From Carettochelys insculpta (lineage: Eukaryota; Chordata; Testudines; Carettochelyidae), in assembly GCF_033958435.1 (NCBI RefSeq), contig NC_134137.1:121618001-121682000 (forward strand): DNA of 64,000 nucleotides, in the 5' to 3' direction. Of this stretch, positions 1 to 11,000 are shown piece after piece; within the stretch, counting starts at the first letter, position 1, and each line of letters opens with the position of its first letter. A program made the translations under genes and the position numbers. The notes below the pieces were generated by a model. The model had not been told where the DNA came from, did no database searches, and saw nothing but the letters and a program-made list of their open reading frames with translations.

Positions 1-712
1 CTCTGTTGCCAGAGGCTGCCTGAGGAATTTCTTTGGAGTTATCCCCAGACTCATTCAGCTGCTCATAGAAGTGGCATGTTTGCAGTGACTACTTGGAATG
101 TCCGTTGGCTTTCCTTGTCTTGTGGTACGCCTGCCTGAGCTCTTTATTTTCATACAGCACTGCTGGGTGTCCCTGGTGTATGCTTTTTCTACCATGCTAT
201 ATAAGATCTTGACTTAGAAGTCTGAGTTTCTTTTGCTGCTTTATAGTTCTGCTAGTACTGCTTCATTCCTCCCAAAACAGCAGTAAGGTCCTGGATCTCC
301 TGCACATTCCACACTGGAACTTGTCTGTGACCCTTGGAATTCATGATCAGATGTGCTGCTGTGGTGTACTGCTTCCTCTCCTTGCCATGCTGGCCAAAGA
401 GGAAATAAAATTCAAACTTTCCCAGGCAGTTTCCTGCTTACCAGGAGAATAGTGGAACTGAAAGTGGTGGCCAGAGTGGTCACATTGAGGCACTATGGGA
501 CACCTCCAGGAGGTCAAGAATTTCAGCACTACCCTGAAGTCAACCACATAAGGTTGATTTTGGTGTTACTCCTCCTCAAAAGCAGAAGTACTGAAGTTGA
601 CCATAGCCCTTAAAGTCGGGGAAACGAACCCTGCAGTGTGGATTAATTGCTTAGAGAATCGACATAAGTCAGCTAAGTTTGACCTTATCTCCTAATGTAG
701 GCCAGGCCTATG
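1..712 (-). mobile_element. Harbinger-like DNA transposon end with decayed Myb/SANT-domain gene
   Basis: Read on the minus strand, roughly 330 down to 1, the sequence encodes a degenerate Myb/SANT-like DNA-binding domain. It starts with WNVQEIQDLTAVLGG and, after a frame change, continues with KELRQAYHKTRKANGHSK and then TCHFYEQLN. That is the usual trihelix pattern (W..EI.DL, then KELRQAY.K.., then a C..FY..L motif) found in reptilian Harbinger-associated genes. It is broken by several stops and at least one frameshift, so it is a relic. The element's outer end appears to be near 712, where the minus strand begins ggcctggcctacattagg, resembling other termini in this window. The other end lies before position 1. 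The family call rests on motif recognition; the boundary is approximate. Confidence 0.68.
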
Positions 713-1424
713 AGATAAAAACAAAACAAACCCTCTCTTGTGGTACAAGTCCAGCAGGGGCTTTTCTCAGTGCCCTCTATAATGCGTCTCACTCTGTCCC
801 TGCTCTAGAGTAGAGCAGTGCCCCAGGGCTCCTCCCCTGAAGACAATATATTCAGCCTCTCAGAGCTTTTCTGGACTCAGTTTGTGGCTCTTCAGCTGGG
901 CTGCTACAGTTACTCACCTCTGAGGTGCCTCAGTATCCAGGCCACTTGTCCCAGTGAATAATGAGGGGGTTGAGGGAGGGAACCTGGGCCTGCCTACTAC
1001 CCCAGATCTCAGCCCAGGGACCCAGTAGATAGATAAGGGACACAGCAACAGCCACTTCTCTAATTCCCTGAAGGCACTTCCACAGATTGTGAGCTGTCTT
1101 CACCCATGCCACTGGGCATGTTTCCTGGTGTAGGCCCTGCAACCTGGTCTGGGTTCATTCTTGCTATCCCCAGATTCTGACAGCACTACTTTCTCGGAGG
1201 TCTTTCAGCTCCCTCAGCCAGTCACAAATCAGCCATGCTGCTGCAGCTCTAGCAAGTAGTTAAATTTGCACTGGCCCTGTAGTTCTTCCACTATCCTGCT
1301 GGACTCCAGCTGCTTCCCACTCTGAATAGAGAGGCCTCCCAGTTATCACCTTTTTTCTGGGGTTACGTGGCAGGGCCACGAGGCAGCCAGGAACGTCCTC
1401 AGGGCCTAGTCCATCCCGACACGT
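713..1424. other. No gene recognised
   Basis: Non-coding sequence of ordinary composition. No exon, RNA gene or repeat family is recognised. The short open frames here have no protein-like features. Confidence 0.5.
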
Positions 1425-1862
1425 ACTAGTCATGTCTTCACTGGGAAATTTTATAGCACAACTGCAACTGCACTACTACAGAATTCAGTGTAGGCACTCA
1501 CTACCGCGATGAGAGGGTTCATCCATCATTGTAGTTAGTTTAGTTAGGCGTGGGCATAATCTGAGGAGACAGGCTCTGTGCTTGCCTCTCCTCCCACCCC
1601 CGCAAAAAAAAATAACTGCAGGCCTCGGGCAGGTGTGGAATTTGACCACCACCCATGCACAGTCCCTTTGGCTTGACTGGAGCTGCCCTTCCAAGTATAG
1701 AAGTCAGAGTACATCTATGTAGCTAGGTGGCTGGAGAATTTTTCCATCACCTAATACTGTCTACATCAGGGGTTAAGTTAACTTGATTACATCATGCAAA
1801 GGTGTATTTTTTCATCCCTCTGAATGATATAAATTGACCTAACTTTAGTGTAGACTTTGCCT
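1425..1862. mobile_element. Non-autonomous DNA transposon (MITE), partly disrupted
   Basis: Both ends carry the 'gtctacac' type terminus: tgtcttcactgggaaatttt at the left and, at the right, taactttagtgtagactttg. Internal palindromic pieces (ctaccgcgatgagagggttc near 1503 and a related inverted piece near 1715-1745) match a hairpin-rich MITE. A segment around 1545-1700 interrupts it. No coding capacity. Confidence 0.5.
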
Positions 1863-2227
1863 TAATCTCTTCAATGCTTGTGTGAATGAGGTGTTGCTTG
1901 ACTCCACTCGAATGTTTATTTGGATTAAGATAGCATGTGAATTTAAAGTGTAAAACAACAGGGCTACATCTGCACTTGCATTTCTTTTTCAAAAGAGAAA
2001 CGCAAATCAAGGAAATTGAAAATGCAAATGAGGCACTGATTTACATATCTTGTGCTTCATTTGCATAATCTCTTTTCAGAAGAGATTCTTTTGAGAGGGA
2101 AAAAGCAGTATAGATGAGGCTCTTTCAAAAATAAACCCCATCATCAAAAGAACTCTTCTTCCTAAAATAGGAAGTGAAACTGAAAAGTTAATATTATTTG
2201 GGCTCTAATCATACGTTGGTCTAATTT

Positions 2228-2335
2228 TAGTTTTTGGGTTTGCCATCTAAGGGCTACATGGCGTTGGTGACCTGTGACACATAGGAGGTCAGATTAGATG
2301 ATCTGATTGTCCTTTGCAGTCTAAAACTTTGACAG
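2228..2335 (+). mobile_element. CR1 LINE 3' tail fragment
   Basis: The string ggaggtcagattagatgatc, followed by a 'gtcc.tt..gtctaaaact' tail, is the conserved 3' end of CR1 elements. Only about 100 bp remain. Confidence 0.65.
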
Positions 2336-2732
2336 TTGTGGTATAGTTCTCAGTCATATGTTTAACATTTAGATTATTCTTTCTTAAATAAGTCATATCA
2401 GTTTCACTTTTCTGCTGCTTAGAAATCTGTTACAATTGGGAAGAGAGAGACACAAAAATGAAGTCTGGAAGATTGAGATGATACTTTCTTGACACCATCC
2501 TTCCCATAAACTCTGCAAATTTTGAGATTAGGCAAGGACTAAAATTTAAAAAAAAAAAAAAAAAGGTTATTCCATATTTACTTAAGCTATGGAGCTTAAT
2601 AAGTTGAAAGCCACTGGTACCTATCTGATTTTTTTCTAGTGCATAATATTCACAATTTACATAGGTGAAAATTATATTCTGGCTTCTTAGCACTTGATAA
2701 CTCAGCACTCTTTTGGTTAGGCTTATTACTAG

Positions 2733-3243
2733 GGCCCTACCAATTTCAGTCCATTTTGGTCAGTTTCAGTGTCATATGATTTTAAAAATAATAAATTTCA
2801 TGATTTCACCTTTTAAATCTGAATTTTCATGGTTGTGTGGTTGTAGGGATTCTGATCCAAAAAGGAATTGTGGGGTATCACAAAATTATTAGGTGGGGTG
2901 GGTTGTGGTTGTGGTGCTTGCTTCTGTGCTCCTGGCAGTGGCTTTGTCTTCAGAGCTGGGCAGCTGGAGAGGTGGCTGCTGGCCACTAGCAGCACAGAGG
3001 TAATGATGGCCTGGTATGAGATTGCCAGGTATGGCATTCTTTCTGCACTGCTACTGATGGGGTGCTGTGTGTGGAGCTGTGTGCCTGGCCAATAGCTGCT
3101 GTTTCTGGCCACCCATCTCTGAAGGCAGTATTATAAGTAAAGGTGGCAATATTGCAGATTTCCTTCCACCTATTCTAAAATAACTTTGTCACTCACCCTT
3201 TCAACTTCTTTTTGGATCAGGACCCCCAACTGGAGAAATGCTA
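2733..3243. mobile_element. hAT-type non-autonomous element
   Basis: The segment starts with agggccctaccaatttcag and ends with ggatcaggacccccaactgg then agaaatgct, a diverged form of the 'agtttgagaaacgctg' hAT terminus. The interior holds two inverted GC-rich arms, around 2915-3000 and 3035-3130 (aatgatggcctggtatgag versus taaaggtggcaatattgc). It is non-coding. Confidence 0.55.
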
Positions 3244-3539
3244 GCCTCCCCTCTATGAAATGTGTATAGCACATAGGGTAAAAGCACACAAAAGACCAGA
3301 GTTTACAGTCCATGATGCTTTTGTTCAAGGCCGTGAATTTGGCAGGGCCATATTTATTATGGAAGGTGCTGTTTTGGTAACAGTCATTATAATAACCTCA
3401 GTGTCTGAACATCTCAAATCTTTAATGCATTTATCCTCTGCATGCCGCTGTACTTTTGTACCCATTTATTCAGATAGAAACTGAAACACAGAGCCAAGGG
3501 GACCATCTGAACAGTAAGTGACAGCCACAGCAGTGAGTC

Positions 3540-3768
3540 TGAACCTGGGTCTGCAGCTTTGGTTTACGGCTCTGACACTACAGCACTAAAAATAACTGTG
3601 TAGACACTCAGGCTAGGGCTTGGGGACTGAAGCTTGAGGAACGGAGCAGGCTTCAGAACCTGAGTAGCAGCCAAATGTGCGTGTACACAGCTATTTTTAG
3701 TGTTATAGTTTGAGTGCCTTGAGACTGAGTCTGTAGACCCAGGCTCTGAGATTTGCTGTTACTCACTG
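3540..3768. repeat. Imperfect inverted-repeat MITE
   Basis: The left arm contains cactaaaaataactgtgtag and the right arm, read on the minus strand, contains cactaaaaatagctgtgtac, separated by about 90 bp. The two arms form one long imperfect hairpin. No coding capacity. Confidence 0.55.
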
Positions 3769-3769
3769 A

Positions 3770-4140
3770 ACTTGTCTACACTACCACTTTCCTTCGAAGG
3801 AAGGATGGTAATTAGCGTGTTGGGAGTTTACTAATGAAGTGCTGCTGTGCATAGGCAGCACTCATTAAGCAAATCCCCTCCTCCCCCCTCTGCGGCAACT
3901 TCGAAGTCCTCTTACTCCTCAAGGAGTTTAAAACTTCGAAGTTGCCCTGGCACTTTGCAGTACCAGCGGGTGATCTGCGGCTAGACATATGCCAGTACTT
4001 CAGAGTTTAAAACTTTGAAGTTGCCACGAGGGGAAATTTGCTTAATTAAGTGCTGCCTATGCACAGCAGCACTTCATTAGTAAACTCCCACCACCCTAAT
4101 TGCCATCCTTCCTTCGAAGGAAGGTGTTAGTGTAGATGAG
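3770..4140. repeat. Palindromic TTCGAAG-type MITE
   Basis: The outer arms pair over tens of bases. Left: cttgtctacactaccacttt then ccttcgaaggaagg. Right: ccttccttcgaaggaaggtg then ttagtgtagatgag. Inside these, gtttactaatgaagtgctgc (left) mirrors agcagcacttcattagtaaa (right). The centre repeats aacttcgaagttgcc. The ends resemble the MITEs at 20858-21208 and 53040-53330. Confidence 0.75.
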
Positions 4141-4858
4141 CCCACCATGTAGATGCGTTTAAGGTGATGATGTGTCATAAGTCTCCAATCTGTGGCAGAG
4201 CAGGAAACTGAACTCTGATCTACAAGTACATGCCCTAACCATGGGATGATCCTTCCAGTCTTTGTTAAAGCTTGCTGCACAACTTTTTCCATTTTAATCC
4301 CCTATTTTTACTCATCCCATAAGTTTCTTAAGAAATCACATTTTGGAATAAACTTTTGCATGATTGGTCTCTGCCCGACACAACACTCTTTAATATTTTA
4401 AAAATTATTTTTGGCTTTTGTCATTTCTAGTTGGTTGATTTGTTTCTTATGTCTGAAATAATTTCCCGTTACCGCTATGAACTCAAGCAGGTTCAGCCCT
4501 GATCCTACGAACAGTTTTATCCTGGGAGTTTGTCTACCAGGTATGAAACAATGTAGTAAAATTAATGCTCCCCTTAATCAAGAGGAGTTGAGGGTCATTA
4601 AAATGCAATAATTCAAACTACATATTTTGGTATGTATGCGACCAGTTCTTGATTGGCTGTAAGCAGCTTAATGTAGCACTGATTTTGGTTTTAGATTATT
4701 AGTAACAATGTTATATAACAAGACAGTATTTGAAAACCAGATTCTATCATATATGACATGCTTTTTACTTTTCAGGTAGTCCATTTCATTTATGCTCAAA
4801 ACCAAATTACATACATTGATTCAGTGTCTGACATCCAGCCCTGCTTTTCCATCACTAG
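4141..4858. other. CDC16 intron, nothing recognised
   Basis: AT-rich intronic sequence leading to the polypyrimidine/AG acceptor at 4857-4858. No upstream CDC16 exon was found between positions 1 and 4858. Confidence 0.6.
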
Positions 4859-5018
4859 ATCAAGAGTTCTATTTGCCTTTTGCGAGGAAAGATCTACGAT
4901 GCTCTGGATAATAGAACCTTGGCAACATACAGCTACAAAGAAGCCTTGAAGCTTGATGTTTACTGCTTTGAAGCATTTGACCTTTTAACGTCACACCATA
5001 TGCTAACAGCACAAGAAG
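4859..5018 (+). CDS. CDC16: CDC16 exon a (first in window)
   Basis: Acceptor ttttccatcactag, donor gtttgg. Starts in phase 0 with IKSSICLLRGKIYDAL and ends after the first base of a Glu codon. It encodes TPR helices including YKEALKLDVYCFEAFDLL. The donor GTTTGG is a non-consensus +3 to +6 sequence, but the join to the next exon restores QEEKELLESLP as in the family. Confidence 0.95.
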
Positions 5019-8000
5019 GTTTGGCTAGCAGTGTTTGTTTCTCAGATACAAATGAAATCATCTCCAGTTTAAGCATACATTTTGTTCAGTAGATAAATTA
5101 GAGTAGTCTGGAAACAATGGTTAAGATTTGACATGGTGGGTGCCAAAATGTTGTGAATTCTTGCTTTAGACAATATCTTGCATTTCGGTGAGCAGCCTTA
5201 CCTCACAGAGTGGTTCTCCATTTTTATGTTAATTTTAATTTGGAATTGTGGAAAGTAAGGAACTGAAAACAAAGAGGATTCAGTCATTTACTTCCATATA
5301 TCTCAATATTTGATGTATTGTGCTGGAAATTTTTTGGTGATAGTAGGGAGATCAGTTTTTCACAGCCTTTGGCTTTAATGAAAACCTTGTTTAAACTTGT
5401 TGAATTACAACTCTTGTTTATTTCAAACATAGTTCAACTCAATATTTTTAAATTTATACAGAAAAAGAACTTCTTGAATCTCTACCTCTTGGTAAACAGT
5501 GTACAGAAGAAGAACAAGAATTGCTTCATTTTCTGTTTGAGAACAAACTGAAAAAGGTAAAAATCTGATTAATCGTATGGAAATCTTGAGTTCAAATGTA
5601 AGCATCATACAAATCTGTTTTTGTCCTTAGCTTCAGAAATGTTATAATTTGAAAATTCTATTGTGGTTCTGATTGTATTACGACCTAAATGCTATTATGC
5701 CTCTCCATTAATAGAAGTGTGTAACAATTTCATAGAAATTTTCTTTCATGTATTTTACAGTCTTACTAGACAGAAAAAGTCTAATTCTGGCTGACTTTAA
5801 ATGTATTCCTTCCAAGTTGCTTTTTTCTGGAGGTAACACTGTAGCATTGATCAGTGTACTAAGATGGGGGCCTGAAACATAAGCTTATATGTACATGCCT
5901 GCAATGAGCTAAGACCTAAGCAAGAGTGGTCAAGACTTTGCTAATGTTAAGCTGTGAATAAGAGAGAGGCTTTGCCAATAGAATCGGGAACAGACAGGGT
6001 TAGTGGCATAAAACACTAAAAAGTGCTAGGCACAAACTGCGAATACATTCCAGAGTGGTTGTAACAGAACAGATTGTGAAGAAACATTTTGGTATCAACA
6101 TGCACAAATAACAGACAGACCTAGGTTCAGGACAGGGTCTAAACTGAGAGCATAATAGTGATTGAATCCACATGTAGGAGGTAAGAGGTGGAAACTGAGC
6201 AACAGGAGGTGGCAACCTGATACGTCAGGAATGACATAGAACTTGTTTGTACCTGTGTATAAAAATGTACCCCAAAGAGTTGTCTTGGTCCAGCCTAGGG
6301 GATAGTGATGGATTCTGTGTCACTGACTTTAGTCAAGCCCATTGTTATTGGGTACATATGCATAGTGGTTCAGTAAAGTCTGCTGACAACTATTATTACA
6401 CCTTGTCAGGCAAAAATCCTGGCTCAAGTACCTTTGATTCTTATTTGATTCTGTGGTCTTTGGGGGCTCCTTTGGAGTCTACCACATAAGACATCTGTGG
6501 AGGGCTGATATAATATACAGCGTGGGAGTATTAATGTGGCCAAACAATTATTATCACTAACAGAGCAGGAGACCTGTCAGGATACTACACAGGTAACTTC
6601 TAACTGCTACAGCCAGCATGAAGCATGACACACACTGCACTGTATACTTTTGACATACTGCTCTTTAAATTCTGTATCCAAATGTCTTTTATTTTTCAAA
6701 GGTAGTTATGCCAAATGTGCCATAAAGAAATATGTTACTAAAAATTACTGTTTTATAGTCCATACAGACCTTTACAGTAAACTCTTTCATATCAGGCAGC
6801 CCCGGGATGGGGAGATTGTCAGATAGTCAAATATTCTGGATAGTAGAGAGGTATACCTAGCAATATATAATATTACAGAAAACCAGGATTACATAGTAAG
6901 AAACAAGCAAAAATGTATGCAGAGTACTTTATTTACCAATAATAGTAATACTGTTCACTGTAAACTTATACTGTATTTCCTGTATTTAATTTTGCTATAC
7001 TGTAGTTGTGGAAAACATAACTAAAATTTACTTATGGTTAAAATGCCAGTTATTTGAGCATTCCGGATGATAGAATATTGGTTAAGACAGAGTTTACTGT
7101 ATATGGAGTGAAAATATGAAGTTCAGAAAATGCATTGGTCTTTAAATTATTTTCAGAATTAAAAACAAATATTGATGGAACAACGCTTGGATTGTTCTAT
7201 CTTATTCATGTTACAATTTTGTTTTTCAGTATAATAAGCCAAGTGAGACAATAATTCCTGAATCTGTAGATGGTCTTCAGGACAATCTGGATGTAGTAGT
7301 TTCCTTAGCTGAAAGGCATTATTATAATTGTGACTTCAAAATGTGCTACAAGCTTACTTCGGTGTAAGTACAGGCAACTTTGATATTTATTTGAAAGTTC
7401 ATTTTGCCACTTTTCTGTTGGTATGCAGAAATAAACTCTGTGTAAGCATAAGTTCACCCAAATATATTATTGATTCAGTTGTATATTTTGCAGACTAATA
7501 TTGTCTGAACTATAGTAAGCATTCAGTTGACTCTAATAATTGCAGTGAAGTTGGTTGTGTTGTGAAAGTACTTTTTTTTAAATTATGTGGCACAGAGCCC
7601 ATTACTTAGAAAGTGTGTAATGCTGTTTTATGGTAAACTCTACAGCTGGGTCTATACTAGAGAGTTTTGTTGACAGAAGGGGCCTTTGTCGACATAACTC
7701 AGGGAGCGTCTACACACTTAAAGCGTTCTGTTGACAGAGTTTTGTCAGAACTCTGCATTTGCCTCAACAGTATCATCCCTCAAACATTTGAGGCATAACA
7801 ATCTGTCGACAGAAGTTCAGTGTGGACACTTCTGCGAAAGAGATGGCTTCCGGTTGCCAGGCAGCCATCTTTGCAGAGCTGCCATTACACTTTCTGGCAC
7901 CAGAGGGCAGTGCAATCTGGCAGTTCTCTGTTGATAGAGCAAGTTGTGTGTAGATGCAACCTGTCAACAGGTTCTGACGGAATTTCTCTGTCATCAGTAA

Positions 8001-11000
8001 CTTCTGTCGGACAAATGCTTCTAGTGTAGACATAGCTTACATTACTTCCAGGTGAGTGCTCTGAAATATTGGTCTTATAAAATGCAGGTTTGGAAGTTTT
8101 ACCTTTTTATTTTAAAATATAGTAAATATTTTGGGTGGCTAAACAAAGCCAAGACACAACCATATAGGATACAACTTTGAGTTCAATAGTAGCAAGGCTT
8201 GGGAATACTTCAGAGACATAATATTATACCCTGTTAGGAAGTGTAAAAAGCACCTGGAATAAAACCATAGACCCATGGATGCAAATAGCAAAGATCCTAT
8301 TGCGTTCACTGGAGCCAGGATTTCATTCCTTGTGTTCATTTTCTTTCCATCCATCACACCTCTCAAAATAAGGATATTTTATCAACTCCACAGGGATTTG
8401 TCCAGCTGCACTTTGTAAGAAGGAGAGTTGTGAGAAATTCTTGAGTCTTTTTGATGGGAATTTTCCTCAGAAGTCTGCATCCAGATATGAGTAAACAGTG
8501 TGCCCTTGTAGCCAAGAAGTTAACGGCATACTGGGGTGCATTAGGAGGAGCATTTTGAGCAGATCTAGAGAAGTAGTTATTCCTCGTTATTCGGCACTGG
8601 TGAGGCCACATCTGAAATATTGTGTCCAGTTTTGGGCCCCCCAGTATAAAAAGGATGTGGATTTGCTAGAGCAGGTTCAGCGAAGGGCAACACAAATGAT
8701 TAAGGGTCTGGAGCACAAGACCCATGAGGATAGGCTGAGGGATTTGAGCTTGTTTAGTTTACAGAAGAGAAGACTTAGAGGTGATTTAATAGCAGCCTTG
8801 AACTTCCTGAAGGGGAGCTCTAAAAAGGAGGGTGAGAAACTGTTCTCAGTGGTGTCAGATGGCAGAACAAGGAGTAATGGTCTGAAGTTAAAGAGGGAAA
8901 GGTGTAGGTTAGATATTAGGAAAAACTACTTCACCAGGCAGGTGGTGAAGCATTGGAATGTGTTGCCTAGAGAGGTGGGGGATTCTCCATCCCTTGAGGT
9001 TTTTAAGTCCTGGCTGGACAAGGTCCTGGCTGGGATGACTTAGTAGTGGTTGATCCTTCTTGAAGCAGGTGGCTGGACTAGATGACCTCCTGAGGTCCCT
9101 TCCAGCCCTGTGATTCTGTGATCCCTGCAAAATGTTGGGCTTCCTACAGTGCAAGACTGGGATGTTTTAGAGATATTAAATGCAGCTTTAGAGCATTTCC
9201 CATGCTGTCAGATATTTAAATAAAGAAAAATAATCTGTTGCAACTTGAAACATGGGGTTTCCCTTTTTTCAGTGGGTAGAATAGAGAAATAATTCCTGAG
9301 ATATGAGGGACTTGGTGGCAAGGTGCTATACATCCCTGTTTACCAGTGTGGTGGTGATTGTGATACAAGACCTTTTGAGGAGGACAGAGAATAAAGGGGA
9401 AAATACTAAGGTTTCTCATGTTCCAGTCAGAGCTAATGGGTCCTACAGATGGAAAGACAAAAAATACATACATTGTATTAATTTGGTAACTAAGTGCAGA
9501 AAAATACTGTGCAAATTATATTGTTTTCCTAATATCTGTTCCATTTTTCAGAGTTTCTTGTTAATTCATGTGATTAGTTAAATTAATTCTAACAATTCTG
9601 TTTTGTGATTAGGCTTTCTTATGCTACTAGGGAATGACCACTTGTGAAGAGATAATTTTTATTATAGCTAATATAATAATAATTTGTCTCCAACTCAAAT
9701 AAATTATTTTAACAACATATTTTTTAAAAATCTTTGATGTTTTGTATTTTAGAGTAATGGAAAAAGATCCTTTCCATGCAAACTGTTTACCTGTGCATAT
9801 AGGGACACTCGTGGAGCTGAATAAAGCAAATGGTAGGAAATGTTATTGACTAAACTTGTAATCTGACTAGAGTCAAATATGAATTTTTAGTTTTAAAGGA
9901 CACTTAAGATATTTTCTTGCCATTTTTAGAGTAGCCTCTAAAAATTAAACCAGGATTGCTCAACAGCTCTTAAATTTGAACCAGCACGAAATATAATTCT
10001 ATACGTGCGGTTTCCGTAGGATGGCTGTAAATGGGGAGGGAAGAACCCTCACAGTAAGGATTTGGGGAGCTGCAGGGGGAAGAGAATGCACATAAATGAT
10101 TCTCCTGTACCCTTTCAGTCTTCTGTGTCTTATTGCTTTGGCTGTGTTAGCCCATGAGTTACTACTGTGAGCCAACCTATTATTGTTTAATTTCTGCCGT
10201 GTGTTCAACAGCTTGGCAAATGTAACTTCTGTTTTCAGCAATGAAACAGATATTTCATCTTAACAGTGCTTTTCACAAGCTACCTCCTGTCCCATTTGCA
10301 ATTATATAGATCCTGTCCCCTTTCAGTGAAATGCTGTTCATGAGTACTTAGCATCCCTGTGGCAACTACAACAGTAGCGTATTATCTACTCCTTATTTCC
10401 AGCTGCTTGGACAGGCATGCATACGCTTTCCAAAGAAGAGCTTGGAGGTCTTTGGAAACAGCTGGAAATGAGACTGAGAAGCCATCATCAAATGACTTGC
10501 AGTTTGTCAAATGGACAACAGTTTGGGAGATGCTGGCACAAGTGGGCCATTAGAGGATAGCTAGTTCATGGTATTTTGGGGCATAAATCTCCAGCACAGG
10601 AGTGTGCTGTGTACTAACTTGCTCTATGAAAAATGCATTAAAAGTTTCCTAGTGCATTTTAGTCTACCCCTGTTTGGAATGAGAACTTTTACTTCACAGT
10701 ATCAGGATCTGCATGACTAGTTAGTGCTCAGTATACTAAAGTACTGTGGAATTACATCCCATCTTGTTGTATGCTCACTCTCCATCTAGGCAAGTCCTTC
10801 ATGTGCTAATTTGTGTTTTTTGTCCACTAGGTGTGCTTTTTCTGATTTTGCAGTTTCAATATAGTCATCCATTTTTGAAAAACCCATTTTTCCCCCTGTG
10901 GTCTTTTCTTTGTCTACAAGTATGTCTTGAGCCAACTTTTTTTTTAAAATAAAACTTGAGGCATATTGCAAACAGTATGTCTTATGTCAAAGAGTATTAT

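Noticed and set aside
3770..4140. CRISPR-like or other short-repeat array
   Set aside because: The repeats are arms of one palindrome, not regularly spaced direct repeats; the genome is vertebrate.
1..4858. Earlier CDC16 coding exons
   Set aside because: I looked for the expected preceding protein segment in all + frames and found none; these exons must lie before the window.
8498..9043. A 181-codon open frame as a host gene
   Set aside because: It is the C-terminal end of CR1 ORF2 with the CR1 3' tail directly after it.
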